Shown here piece by piece: positions 1 to 7,630 of a stretch of 64,000 nucleotides of DNA. Position 1 is the first letter of the stretch. Each line of letters begins with the position of its first letter. The stretch spans positions 496,001 to 560,000 of the forward strand of contig CAWINH010000002.1 of assembly GCA_963837425.1 (NCBI GenBank), given 5' to 3'. The translations under genes and the position numbers were made by a program. The notes under the pieces are model-generated. The model made no database searches. It saw only the letters and a list, made by a program, of their open reading frames with translations, and was not told the origin of the DNA. This stretch comes from CAWINH01 sp963837425 (GTDB lineage: Bacteria > Chloroflexota > Limnocylindria > QHBO01).

Positions 1-2
1 AC

Positions 3-620
3 GCGATCTTCTCCGCATCGGACCTCGGGGCCGGGTATCAGATCGCTCTCTCCGACCTCGAGATCCGCGGCGCCGGCAACATCCTGGGCGCCGAGCAGCA
101 CGGGTTCATGGAGGCTGTCGGCTTCGAGCTCTACACCCGGATGCTGGCCGAGGCGGTCGACGTGCGCCGCGGTCGGCTGCCGTCACCGGAGAAGGCCCCG
201 GTGCGCCTTGACCTGCCCGGATCGGCCTACCTGCCGGACGACTACATCGCCGATGCCGGGGCCAAGCTCGAGATGTATCGGCGCTTCGCGGACCTGCGCT
301 CATCCGCGGACGGCGAGGCGCTGCGGGCGGAGCTCCGCGACCGGTTCGGCCCGCCGCCGGGCCCGGTCGACGGGCTGTTCCGCGCGGTCGAGGTCCGGAT
401 TGCCGCCGAGGCCGCCGGCGTGCCCGACGTGCGCGCCGAGTCCGCACGGGTGACCCTGAAGTGGCCGCGCTATGACCGCGCGCGGGTCGTGACGGCCCTC
501 TCGCTGGCCGGATTCCGGCCGGTCGCCGGATCGAACCAGGTCCGGATTCCGGTGGCCGCCGGTCGCGACCCCGTCGACGTCGCGCTGCGAGTCCTGGCTG
601 CGCTCGTGCCCGGGGCCTGA
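3..620 (+). CDS. mfd: transcription-repair coupling factor Mfd, C-terminal part (5' end outside window)
   Basis: This is the last 205 residues of Mfd; the reading frame is open to the left edge and has no start here. The first residues hold the end of the RecG-like translocase motor, read as DLEIRGAGNILGAEQHGF, which is close to invariant in Mfd. The rest matches the C-terminal TRCF (D7) domain, with the usual LP..Y..D...K...Y stretch near 225-285. Family knowledge: Mfd pushes stalled RNA polymerase off damaged DNA and recruits UvrA, and D7 keeps UvrA binding in check until then. The gene ends 7 bases from the stop of a convergent MFS gene. The motif makes the identification secure, although most of the protein is not visible. 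Confidence 0.95.
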   Translation, partial: AIFSASDLGAGYQIALSDLEIRGAGNILGAEQHGFMEAVGFELYTRMLAEAVDVRRGRLPSPEKAPVRLDLPGSAYLPDDYIADAGAKLEMYRRFADLRSSADGEALRAELRDRFGPPPGPVDGLFRAVEVRIAAEAAGVPDVRAESARVTLKWPRYDRARVVTALSLAGFRPVAGSNQVRIPVAAGRDPVDVALRVLAALVPGA

Positions 621-627
621 GGCGCGC

Positions 628-2199
628 TCAGAGCTCGATGCCGGCCTCCGCGTCGGCGATCAGCGATTCGGGCGTCGCGTGCTCCTCCCACGAGCGGTGC
701 CCGCCACGAAGGAGCGAGACGACCGCCCCGACGGCACTCGCGATCACCCCGGCACCGAACGCGACGTGCAGGGCGCCGATGAACGGCGCGAGGTTGATGC
801 CCGCCGACCCGGTCTGGGTGCCGGCGAAGACGGCAACCATGACCTGCGGGTCCATGGCGCTCGTGATGAGGCCAATGGCCAGCGCGATCGAGATGATGAA
901 GCCGGTGTTCGTAAACATGGCCCGCATCCCGGCCCCGATCCCGCGCTTCGCCGGCGGCAGGACGCCCATCACCGCGCTCGTGTTCGGCGAGTTGAAGATG
1001 CCGGCGCCCGCGCCGATGACGAGCTGCCATCCGGCGAGCTGCCAGTACGGTGTCTCCACCGCGATCGTCAGCAGGCCGGCCAGGCCGACCCCGGTGACGA
1101 CCATCCCGAGCGTTGCCAGGAGCCGGGATCCGTATCGGTCCGAGAGCACGCCCGAGATCGGCGACAGGACGAGCATGCCGATCGCCAGCGGCGCCAGCTC
1201 GATGCCCGCGGTCACCGGGTCCGCGCCCTTGACCCCCTGGAGGTAGAAGACGAGGAGGAAGAGCACCGAGTAGCGGGCGACTCCGTTCAGCAGCCCGGTG
1301 AAGTTGCCGAGCGCGAAGAGCCGATCCTGGAAGAGCGTCAGGTCCAGCAGCGGCGTCGCGACGCGCGCCTCGACGAGGAGGAGAACCGGCAGGATGACCA
1401 CGAACAGCGCGAATCCGCCGATCACCCACCAGGTCGTCCAGCCGTAGATCCCGCCGAAAGCAAGCGACGTCATGAGGGCGAGGAGCGCGGCGAGGTACAG
1501 GGACGAGCCCCACCAGTCGATCGAGACCTCCCGCTGGGCGGGGTGTTGCTCGACGAGGATGAGCGCCGCCGACAGGGTCCCGATCACGCCGATCGGCACG
1601 TTGAACCAGAAGACCCAGGTCCAGCCGAAGCCGGTCAGCCATCCGCCGAGGATTGGCCCGATGATCAGGCCGGCTCCGACGACCATGGCGTTGATGCCGA
1701 GCGCCCGGCCAAGCTCCCGGCGTGGAAACGCATCGGTCACCAGGGCCGATGAGTTCGCGAACATGAATGCCGCACCCACACCCTGCACGACCCGCCCCGC
1801 GATGAGGGCCAGCGCCGTCGGGGCCAGGGCGCAGAAGGCGGAGGCCAGGGTGAAGACCGCCGAGCCCAGCACGAACGTCCGCGCCCGGCCCCAGCGATCC
1901 GCCATCCGCCCCGCGTTCAGCACGAGGACGGTGACCACCAGCGTGTAGCCGACGATGATCCACATCACCGCGAACAGGTCGGTATGCAGGTCGCGCAGGA
2001 TGTCGGGCAGGGCGATGACCAGCGAGCCGGAGGTGATCGAGGCCAGCAGCGCACCGATGCTCGTCACCGCCAGCAGCCACCACCGATAGCCGGGACGGCG
2101 TGAATCGATAAGGCTTCTCGTGAACGGCCTGCCTTTCGGTGCTCCGAGCCGGGCGGCTCGTCCGCAGGATGCCAGTTTCGCCGATACTCCGCAGCGCAT
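628..2199 (-). CDS. MFS drug/proton antiporter, DHA2 (14-helix) family
   Basis: About 523 residues with 14 predicted membrane helices, the size and topology of EmrB/QacA-type exporters. The loop after helix 2 carries the MFS motif A (GRMADRWGRARTFVLGS), and helix 5 has a motif C-like stretch (GLIIGPILGGWLTG). The substrate cannot be read from sequence. The start is uncertain: ATG at 2199 is the first start that does not run deep into the divergent GNAT gene, and it leaves a 40-residue hydrophilic tail before the first helix. No ATG, GTG or TTG lies nearer to that helix in this frame. The start codon overlaps the GNAT start at 2198, so the two genes are divergent with almost no spacer. Confidence 0.88.
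   Translation of the reverse strand: MRCGVSAKLASCGRAARLGAPKGRPFTRSLIDSRRPGYRWWLLAVTSIGALLASITSGSLVIALPDILRDLHTDLFAVMWIIVGYTLVVTVLVLNAGRMADRWGRARTFVLGSAVFTLASAFCALAPTALALIAGRVVQGVGAAFMFANSSALVTDAFPRRELGRALGINAMVVGAGLIIGPILGGWLTGFGWTWVFWFNVPIGVIGTLSAALILVEQHPAQREVSIDWWGSSLYLAALLALMTSLAFGGIYGWTTWWVIGGFALFVVILPVLLLVEARVATPLLDLTLFQDRLFALGNFTGLLNGVARYSVLFLLVFYLQGVKGADPVTAGIELAPLAIGMLVLSPISGVLSDRYGSRLLATLGMVVTGVGLAGLLTIAVETPYWQLAGWQLVIGAGAGIFNSPNTSAVMGVLPPAKRGIGAGMRAMFTNTGFIISIALAIGLITSAMDPQVMVAVFAGTQTGSAGINLAPFIGALHVAFGAGVIASAVGAVVSLLRGGHRSWEEHATPESLIADAEAGIEL
2183..2188 (+). promoter_or_regulatory. -10-like hexamer for leaderless GNAT gene
   Basis: GATACT followed by 9 bases and the ATG at 2198, with no ribosome site between. 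It fits the leaderless layout seen repeatedly in this window. Confidence 0.4.
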
Positions 2200-2740
2200 G
2201 GACTCTGCCACGCGATCCGCAGCGCGGATCCGCCTGCGCGACGCGACCCTCGCCGATGCCGACCTGCTCGACGCCTGGGCCAACGATCCTGCCGATCGAG
2301 GCGGCTTCAACGACTTCGGCCAGCAGCACTCGCCCGTCCGGCGCGACATCCTGGCGCAGGGGCCGCTCCGCAATGACCGCAACGGGATGTTCCTTATCGA
2401 GGCCACGGCGACCGGCACGCCGGTCGGAACCGTTGAGTGGCGCCGGGTGGGCTATGGCCCGAGCCCCGGATCCGACGCCTGGAACATCGGGATCGAGATC
2501 CGCCCCGAGGCGCGCGGGCGCGGGTACGGCACGGAGGCGCAGCGACTCCTCGCCGCGTGGCTGTTCGAGCACACCGACGCCAATCGGGTCGAGGCCTCGA
2601 CCGACGTCGAGAACGTCGCCGAGCAGCGCGCGCTCGCCAAGGCCGGATTCATTCGGGAGGGGATCGTGCGCGGCGCCCAGCTCCGGGCCGGCGCCTACCA
2701 CGATCTCGTGAACTACTCGCGCGTTCGCGGCGACCCGTGA
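2198..2740 (+). CDS. GNAT N-acetyltransferase (RimJ/RimL-like)
   Basis: 180 residues with a complete GNAT fold of the RimJ/RimL type. The acetyl-CoA loop is visible as RPEARGRGYGTEAQRLL, and the C-terminal part has the N..(S)..ALAKAGF element typical of side-chain or ribosomal-protein acetyltransferases (EQRALAKAGFIREG). The start was put at ATG 2198 rather than the in-frame GTG at 2120, because family homology begins just after it (IRLRDATLADADLL) and a -10-like hexamer sits 9 bases upstream. The substrate is unknown; small amines, antibiotics and protein N-termini are all possible. It ends 10 bases before the convergent ABC permease gene. Confidence 0.85.
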   Translation: MDSATRSAARIRLRDATLADADLLDAWANDPADRGGFNDFGQQHSPVRRDILAQGPLRNDRNGMFLIEATATGTPVGTVEWRRVGYGPSPGSDAWNIGIEIRPEARGRGYGTEAQRLLAAWLFEHTDANRVEASTDVENVAEQRALAKAGFIREGIVRGAQLRAGAYHDLVNYSRVRGDP

Positions 2741-2750
2741 GGTTGCCGGC

Positions 2751-3512
2751 CTAGAGCTCCTGCCGGCGGAACGAGAGCCATGAGACGAGCGCCAGGCCCA
2801 TCACCAGCGCGACGTTGGCCGCGAGCGGTCCGAGCACGTTGCCGGGCGAGGTGCCGAGCGCCAGCGCGCCGGCCGGCCCGGTCAGCGCCCCGGGGGTGAA
2901 GGTCCCGATCGTCGGCAATGCGCCGATGATCGCCACCAGCACAAGGCCACCCACGCCGATCGCTGCTGCGGCCATCGCCGAGCGGGTGAGGACGCTGCCC
3001 AGGAAGGTGAGGCTCACGTAGGCGAGCAGGGAGAGCCACAGGAGCGCGGCCATGGCGAGCCATCCAGCGACCGGTGGCGCCTCGAAGAGGATGGTCGTGT
3101 ACCAGTAGCCGCCGATCGCGGCCAGCAGAACGCTGACGCCGAGCGTGACGCCCAGCGCAATCAGCTTCGCCGCGAGGTACGCCCAGCGCGAGGCCGGCTT
3201 GGTGAGGACGAGTGCCGCGGTCCCGCGCTCCTTCTCGGTGGCGACGCTGCCCATGGAGAGGAGGATGGCGGTAAGGATTCCGGCCTGCCCCAGGTTCTTC
3301 AGGAACTGGTCGACGGCGTCGCTGGTCGTCGGCTCGGGTATGACGATCTGGAGCTGGCTGCCGCCGAGCGCCTTCACGAGCTCGGACGTGTAGCGCGCGA
3401 GGAACGGCGACCCGATTCCGAACATCGTGAAGACCACGGCGACCACCAGCAGGCGGCGCGTGCGCCACTGCTCGAGCAGCTCCTTGCGCAGCAATGGGCC
3501 GAGGCCGATCAT
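2751..3512 (-). CDS. ABC-2 type transporter permease
   Basis: 253 residues, six predicted helices, built like the single-subunit permeases of ABC-2 exporters (NosY/YxlG type). The N-terminus LGPLLRKELLEQWRTRRLLV is the usual amphipathic lead-in before helix 1, and the loop EKERGTAALVLTKPASRWAYL is the characteristic cytoplasmic 'coupling' region. It overlaps the ATPase gene by 4 bases (ATGA), so both are translated together as one transporter. It is the last gene of the operon starting with the SdpR-type regulator at 5625. The cargo is unknown. In Bacillus the related YxlF/YxlG pair sits with YxlE, and the same grouping occurs here. Confidence 0.88.
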   Translation of the reverse strand: MIGLGPLLRKELLEQWRTRRLLVVAVVFTMFGIGSPFLARYTSELVKALGGSQLQIVIPEPTTSDAVDQFLKNLGQAGILTAILLSMGSVATEKERGTAALVLTKPASRWAYLAAKLIALGVTLGVSVLLAAIGGYWYTTILFEAPPVAGWLAMAALLWLSLLAYVSLTFLGSVLTRSAMAAAAIGVGGLVLVAIIGALPTIGTFTPGALTGPAGALALGTSPGNVLGPLAANVALVMGLALVSWLSFRRQEL

Positions 3513-4477
3513 GCGACCTCCTCCGCGGGCTGCGAATGGCGGCCCACCAGCTGCAGGAAGACGTCCTCGAGGGTCGGTCGCTGGCGCTCGAAGCGGATGA
3601 CGCCGGTGCCGTTGGCGCTCAGGCCCCGCAGGAGCTCGTGCCCGGCGCGCGGCAGGTCCCGCACGGCGACCCGGAGGACGCCATGCACGGCCTCCACGCT
3701 GCTCACCGACTCGAGCGGGCGGAGGATGGCGGCAACTCGCTCGAGGCCCGCATCGCTCGCGTCCTCAGGTTCGATGAGATAGATCGGCGGCGCATAGCGG
3801 GAGAGGAGCTCCTCCATCGGCCCGGTCGTCACCAGCCGTCCGGCGTCCAGGATCGCGACGTGGTCGCAGACGCGCTCCACGTCGTTGAGGATGTGGGTCG
3901 AGAATAGGATCGTGGAGGATCGGCCGAGGTCGTGGATGACCCGGAGAATGTCGCGGCGCCCCTCGGGGTCGAGCGCGCTGACCGGCTCGTCGAGGAGGAG
4001 CACCGGCGGCCGATTGAGGACCGCCTGGGCGAGACCGAGCCGCTGGCGCATGCCGCCCGAATAGCCGCCGATCGCGCGCCGACCGGCATCGGTCAGGCCC
4101 ACCTGCTCAAGCGCCTCGTCGACCCTGGCTCTCAGGTCCGGCTCGCGCATCCCGTACAGTCGCCCCACGAGCTCGAGGAGCTCGCGGCCCGTCATCCAGC
4201 CATGGAATCGCGGGTCCTGGTCGAGGTAGCCGATCAGGCCGGCGCGGTTGGCGTGGCCGCCGCCGACCGTCACCCCGGCCACCGTTGCGCTCCCGGCGTC
4301 CGCGTGCCCGAGCGAACTCAGGATGCGCAAGGTCGTGGTCTTGCCGGCCCCGTTCGGACCCAGGAAGCCGAAGACGCTCCCCAGCGGGACCTCGAAGCCG
4401 AGCCCATCGAGAGCCACGATCGAGCCGAAGCGCTTCGTCAGCCCGTGAATCGCGATCGCGGGTTCGTTCTCGGTCAC
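3509..4477 (-). CDS. ABC transporter ATP-binding subunit
   Basis: 322 residues. The first 230 form the nucleotide-binding domain, with Walker A GPNGAGKTT near residue 40, the Q-loop (GYLDQDPRFHG), the signature YSGGMRQRLG, Walker B VLLLDEPVSALDP and the switch H in STHIL. The last 90 residues form an extra C-terminal domain of the kind found in CcmA/YxlF-type ATPases and end in the TLEDVFLQL motif. It energises the permease encoded next (4-base overlap). Upstream, 4 bases separate it from the 63-residue PLDc_N protein. The grouping points to an exporter for a membrane-active compound or an envelope-stress function, which is inference. Confidence 0.93.
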   Translation of the reverse strand: MTENEPAIAIHGLTKRFGSIVALDGLGFEVPLGSVFGFLGPNGAGKTTTLRILSSLGHADAGSATVAGVTVGGGHANRAGLIGYLDQDPRFHGWMTGRELLELVGRLYGMREPDLRARVDEALEQVGLTDAGRRAIGGYSGGMRQRLGLAQAVLNRPPVLLLDEPVSALDPEGRRDILRVIHDLGRSSTILFSTHILNDVERVCDHVAILDAGRLVTTGPMEELLSRYAPPIYLIEPEDASDAGLERVAAILRPLESVSSVEAVHGVLRVAVRDLPRAGHELLRGLSANGTGVIRFERQRPTLEDVFLQLVGRHSQPAEEVA

Positions 4478-4481
4478 CGTC

Positions 4482-4673
4482 CTAGGAATCCTCGCGGCCG
4501 ATGAGGAAGTAGATCAGCGGTCCGAAGAGGCTGATGAAGAGGATCACGAGCGCCCACACGATCTTGTTGTCGCCGCGCACCCGGCGCTCGGGCCGCGTCA
4601 GGTCGTAGATGGCCGCGACCAGGAGAATGAGCTGGAGCGCGATGAGCGGGATCAGCAGGCCGAGCAGTTCCAT
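4482..4673 (-). CDS. small PLDc_N-domain membrane protein (YxlE-like)
   Basis: 63 residues with two membrane helices (about 5-24 and 39-58) separated by the basic loop DLTRPERRVRGDNKIVW. This pattern and the end LFGPLIYFLIGRED match the PLDc_N domain, the membrane anchor otherwise found at the front of cardiolipin synthases. Stand-alone versions such as Bacillus YxlE act with an ABC transporter as negative regulators of an ECF sigma factor (family knowledge). Its place between SdpI and the ABC ATPase supports a similar accessory role. It has no catalytic HKD motif, so it is not an enzyme. Confidence 0.85.
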   Translation of the reverse strand: MELLGLLIPLIALQLILLVAAIYDLTRPERRVRGDNKIVWALVILFISLFGPLIYFLIGREDS

Positions 4674-4684
4674 GGTCGGTTACC

Positions 4685-5350
4685 TCACAGCGTCCGGTGC
4701 TCCGGGTCGTCGCGCCAGACGAGGTAGGAGTAGACGAAGAGCACGACCACCGAGCCGGTGAGGCCGACCATCAGGACCCAGAAGAAGACGGCCGGCGGGA
4801 ACAGGAACGAGGCGACCGCGGAGAGCCCCCCGGTGGCCATGAACAGGTAGGCGCCGAGCCGATGGGTCTGGGTCCACGATCGTTCGCTTGACAGGGTCCA
4901 CGGCGTGCGGATCCCCAGGAACCACGAGCTCCGCGTCTTGCCCAGAAAGTTCCCGATCACCACGAACAGGACGCCGATCCCGACCCCCAGGAAGCGGGTT
5001 GGATCCACGAGGTAGTCGAGGGCGGCCAGCACGATCATCAGCTGCACCGCGCCCATCAGCACGAGCGCCGAGCCGACGATCCATCGATACGCAGCCGCGG
5101 ACCTCGAGAGATTCTCGCGCCGCGGATCAAACCGCGGGGCCACCGCCAGGATCGGCCCCAGCACCACGGTGATGACGGGCATCAGCCCGAGCGCGAACCA
5201 CGGGTCGGCATACCCGTTCGCCTTGCCGTTGATGTCCCAGTGCACGGGCAGCTGGGCGCCGGCGGGCAGCTGGAACCAGGCCCAGGCGGCGAGCACCAGC
5301 TCGGCGGCGACCACCGCCGCGGTGACGATCAGCAGGGGCCGCGTGTTCAT
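4685..5350 (-). CDS. SdpI-family immunity/signal membrane protein
   Basis: 221 residues, about six helices. The N-terminal DUF1648 part is recognised from LPVHWDINGKANGYADPW, and the C-terminal SdpI part from SSWFLGIRTPWTLSSERSW followed by a TH. Family knowledge: Bacillus SdpI protects the cell from the SDP killing factor and, when toxin is bound, holds the repressor SdpR at the membrane so that the operon is induced. The ATG at 5350 overlaps the stop of the SdpR-like gene by 4 bases, so the two are translationally coupled. No SDP-like toxin gene is visible here, so the protein may answer foreign toxins or envelope stress. Confidence 0.9.
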   Translation of the reverse strand: MNTRPLLIVTAAVVAAELVLAAWAWFQLPAGAQLPVHWDINGKANGYADPWFALGLMPVITVVLGPILAVAPRFDPRRENLSRSAAAYRWIVGSALVLMGAVQLMIVLAALDYLVDPTRFLGVGIGVLFVVIGNFLGKTRSSWFLGIRTPWTLSSERSWTQTHRLGAYLFMATGGLSAVASFLFPPAVFFWVLMVGLTGSVVVLFVYSYLVWRDDPEHRTL

Positions 5351-5625
5351 GGATGAGGCTCCTCGGTGGCGAAGTGAAAAGCGTCCATCAGCGCTCGCAG
5401 GGCGTCCTCCAGCAGGCTCACGTTCAGGTGGTACGTGATCGTCGTGCCTCGCCGATCGGCCTGGATGAGATCCGCCTCGCGGAGCGTCTTGAAATGCCCG
5501 GACATCGTCGGCCACGAGAGGTCGAATTGACCCGCGAGTTCCCCGGCGGTCATGTCCCGCTGGCGCAGCAGGGCGAGCACGCGGCGACGCGTGGGATCGG
5601 AAAGGGCCCGGTAGATGCGATTCAC
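5347..5625 (-). CDS. SdpR-type ArsR-family transcriptional repressor
   Basis: 92 residues, a minimal winged helix. The N-terminus (IYRALSDPTRRRVLALL) and the recognition helix region (LAGQFDLSWPTMSGHFKTL) are those of SdpR. There are no metal-binding cysteines, in line with control by membrane sequestration rather than metal. It leads the operon SdpR-SdpI-PLDc_N-ABC ATPase-ABC permease. An AT-rich palindrome 19-42 bases upstream of the GTG start is the likely site of autorepression. The start is GTG, the only one that keeps the whole domain without running into the operator. Confidence 0.92.
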   Translation of the reverse strand: MNRIYRALSDPTRRRVLALLRQRDMTAGELAGQFDLSWPTMSGHFKTLREADLIQADRRGTTITYHLNVSLLEDALRALMDAFHFATEEPHP

Positions 5626-5643
5626 GCCTGGTTTGCCGGATTC

Positions 5644-5667
5644 CTAATTTGCTCCATGACAAATTAG
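5644..5667. promoter_or_regulatory. palindromic operator of the SdpR-like repressor
   Basis: Perfect 8-base inverted repeat CTAATTTG-8 bases-CAAATTAG. It stands out sharply as AT-rich in this GC-rich genome and lies just upstream of the repressor gene. The symmetry suits a dimeric winged-helix protein, and the position suits a block on the leftward operon promoter. It may also affect the rightward gene at 5804. Function is inferred. Confidence 0.65.
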
Positions 5668-5803
5668 CGAGCCGGCGTCGGCCCGTCAAGCGGGAGGCAT
5701 GCAGGCGCCGGTAAGCCGGCGGTAAGCGGCTCGGCGCTAGCGTCTGCACGGCACCCGCCTCCGACCGCCCACAACCCGAGGATCGGGCCGAAAGGAGATC
5801 GGA

Positions 5804-6937
5804 ATGTCAACTCACACGGCGCGTCGGCACCGCAGCCTGGTCGCATCCTTCGTCGCGCTGGGGCTGCTCCTCAGCACCGTCCCGGCCAGGGTGATGGCCG
5901 TCCCCGGGGGAGCGCTGGTGGCCAGCGGCGTCCTCCGCGATGCGAACGGGGGCCCTATGGCCGGGACGGTCGCGATCTGGTACCAGGATCCCGACCGCGG
6001 CGAGCTGGTGCTCGCCGCGTCCACGAACGTTGGGCCGGATGGCAGGTACCAGCTCCGCACGAACCCGGGCAGCCTCCGCCGGCTGGCGGCCCAGAACGAT
6101 GGGTGGCTGAACCTCCTGATTGCCGGAGGTTCCGAGGCGGCGCAGGGATCGGTGGCGATCACCCGGCGCCTGGCCGGCGGCGCGTGGAGCGGCCGCAACG
6201 GGGAGCTGGCGGAGGACGTCGTCGCGACCGAACCGCTGACCGCCGCGGAACGTCCCGCGGCCCGGGCCCTCGCCGCCACAGCCGCGCAACCCTCGACGGC
6301 CGTCGCTCGCGCACGATCCATCGGGACCTGCTGGTCCGACCTCATCGGCAGCTGGTCCGGGTACACGATCATCGGTGAGCTGCACACCTGGACGGACGAG
6401 ACAGCCACCTGGACCTACGGCCGGACGGCCGACTCGGATATCGGGGTCGGCGTCAGCTACGACGGAAAAGCCTGGAAGCAGACTGGATCGTTTCATGTCG
6501 GCTCCACGAATTCGTCGTCGGTCACGAAGTCGGCGGGCAGCCGGTACGGTCGCCTCCTCGCGTCGAAGTTTCAGTTCAAGAAGTACCAACTGATCGGGTA
6601 CTGCCCGTTCCTGCCGAACTACGAGATCACTCCCACCCGCTGGCTCTCGGGCCTCGTCGAGGGCGCGTGGGTGCGGAACTACGACGGCTACTGCGGCAGC
6701 TACTACAAGGCCCACGCCACCGAGTTCGGGCGGAACACCGCCTGGACGCGCGACGACAAGGCATACGCCACGTTCAGCGCGGCGGTGACCGCGTTCGGGG
6801 TCGTCAGCCTCTCCGCGCGCAGCGGCCTGTCGACCAACGTGCGGATGACGCACACGTTCGGATCGGCGTACGCCCCGCATCGGCTGTGCGGGAACGACAA
6901 CGACATTCTCCGCGCGCACCGGGTCTTCGCGGGGTGA
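5804..6937 (+). CDS. exported protein of unknown function
   Basis: 377 residues. A signal peptide is clear: a basic start (THTARRHRS), a hydrophobic core to about residue 25, and a likely cut after VMA near residue 32. Residues 40-100 (VLRDANGGPMAGTVAIW, then PDGRYQL) look like a carboxypeptidase-regulatory/CnaB-type beta sandwich. The rest is rich in Trp, Tyr, Gly and Ser with about four cysteines and resembles no family I recognise. The ribosome site AAAGGAGA lies 8 bases before the ATG, unlike the leaderless genes around it. It overlaps the next gene by 4 bases (GTGA), so the two probably work together at the cell surface. No function assigned. Confidence 0.75.
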   Translation: MSTHTARRHRSLVASFVALGLLLSTVPARVMAVPGGALVASGVLRDANGGPMAGTVAIWYQDPDRGELVLAASTNVGPDGRYQLRTNPGSLRRLAAQNDGWLNLLIAGGSEAAQGSVAITRRLAGGAWSGRNGELAEDVVATEPLTAAERPAARALAATAAQPSTAVARARSIGTCWSDLIGSWSGYTIIGELHTWTDETATWTYGRTADSDIGVGVSYDGKAWKQTGSFHVGSTNSSSVTKSAGSRYGRLLASKFQFKKYQLIGYCPFLPNYEITPTRWLSGLVEGAWVRNYDGYCGSYYKAHATEFGRNTAWTRDDKAYATFSAAVTAFGVVSLSARSGLSTNVRMTHTFGSAYAPHRLCGNDNDILRAHRVFAG

Positions 6938-7539
6938 CGAGGCGCGGGTTCGTTGTCGCAGCGGTGACGGCGGTGGTGGCGGCGGCCGCCATCGGCGTCG
7001 CCTTCGTGATTGGGCCGTGGCACGAGCTGCCGCCAGGTCCGCTGGGCGTCGAGACGGGCGTCCCGAACCAGATCAGCTTCGACGTCGACGCGGGACGGTC
7101 GTTCACGTACGGCCTGGTCGTGCTGGAGAACCGCTCCGAGCGGTCGGCCGAGGTCACCGGGGTCGAGCTGGTCGGGACGATCGGCTCGCTGGAGCTCGTT
7201 TCTTCGAGCATACGCGGCTTGCGCGACGCACCTGACCACGGCCTGATCGCGAACGATCGTTCGTTTCCACCATCGGCGTTGGGCGGCGTGCTGCGACCCG
7301 CCATCGGCTCGCTGATCGAACCGTATCGTGCGCCCCCCGATGGGGTGGAGCTGGTCCTGGAGCTGCGTGCGAACGACCCGGGAGGCCACGGGTTTGCCGC
7401 CGTGGCGGTCGACTACCGGCAGGGCAACCGGGCGTTCCGCGTCGTGTTTCCGTCGTCGCTGCGGGTCTGCGTGGGACCGGAGAATGGGTGCGCGGCGGGA
7501 TCGATCGGCGAGGAGGCGAACGAGCCGGGCGTATACTGA
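6934..7539 (+). CDS. membrane-anchored protein of unknown function
   Basis: 201 residues starting at GTG 6934, inside the stop of the secreted-protein gene. One N-terminal helix (about residues 6-24, FVVAAVTAVVAAAAIGVAFV) anchors an extracytoplasmic domain of about 170 residues that looks all-beta. It contains repeated phrases about averaging or excess (VVLENRSERSAEVTGVELVG), a style common in bacterial Ig-like or DUF4232-type exported domains. Two cysteines near the end (VCVGPENGC) could form a disulphide. I do not recognise a family. Coupling to the preceding gene suggests a joint envelope role. Confidence 0.7.
   Translation: MTRRGFVVAAVTAVVAAAAIGVAFVIGPWHELPPGPLGVETGVPNQISFDVDAGRSFTYGLVVLENRSERSAEVTGVELVGTIGSLELVSSSIRGLRDAPDHGLIANDRSFPPSALGGVLRPAIGSLIEPYRAPPDGVELVLELRANDPGGHGFAAVAVDYRQGNRAFRVVFPSSLRVCVGPENGCAAGSIGEEANEPGVY
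7532..7537 (+). promoter_or_regulatory. -10-like hexamer upstream of acnA
   Basis: TATACT at the very end of the preceding gene. Transcription from here would give acnA a leader of about 85 bases. That leader holds a perfect hairpin (GGACGGG-CGCA-CCCGTCC, 7558-7575) and the ribosome site AAGGAGG at 7616-7622. Confidence 0.4.
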
Positions 7540-7630
7540 GCGTGGATTCTCGACCCGGGACGGGCGCACCCGTCCGGCGCCGACTCGACCGAGGCCGCGT
7601 CCCCGCGGCATGACGAAGGAGGCGCTATCC

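Noticed and set aside
470..2701. Long open frame (743 codons) covering the MFS and GNAT genes on the minus strand
   Set aside because: It is a GC-rich antisense/alternate-frame shadow: Arg/Ala/Gly-rich, without domain signal, and fully covered by two well-supported genes.
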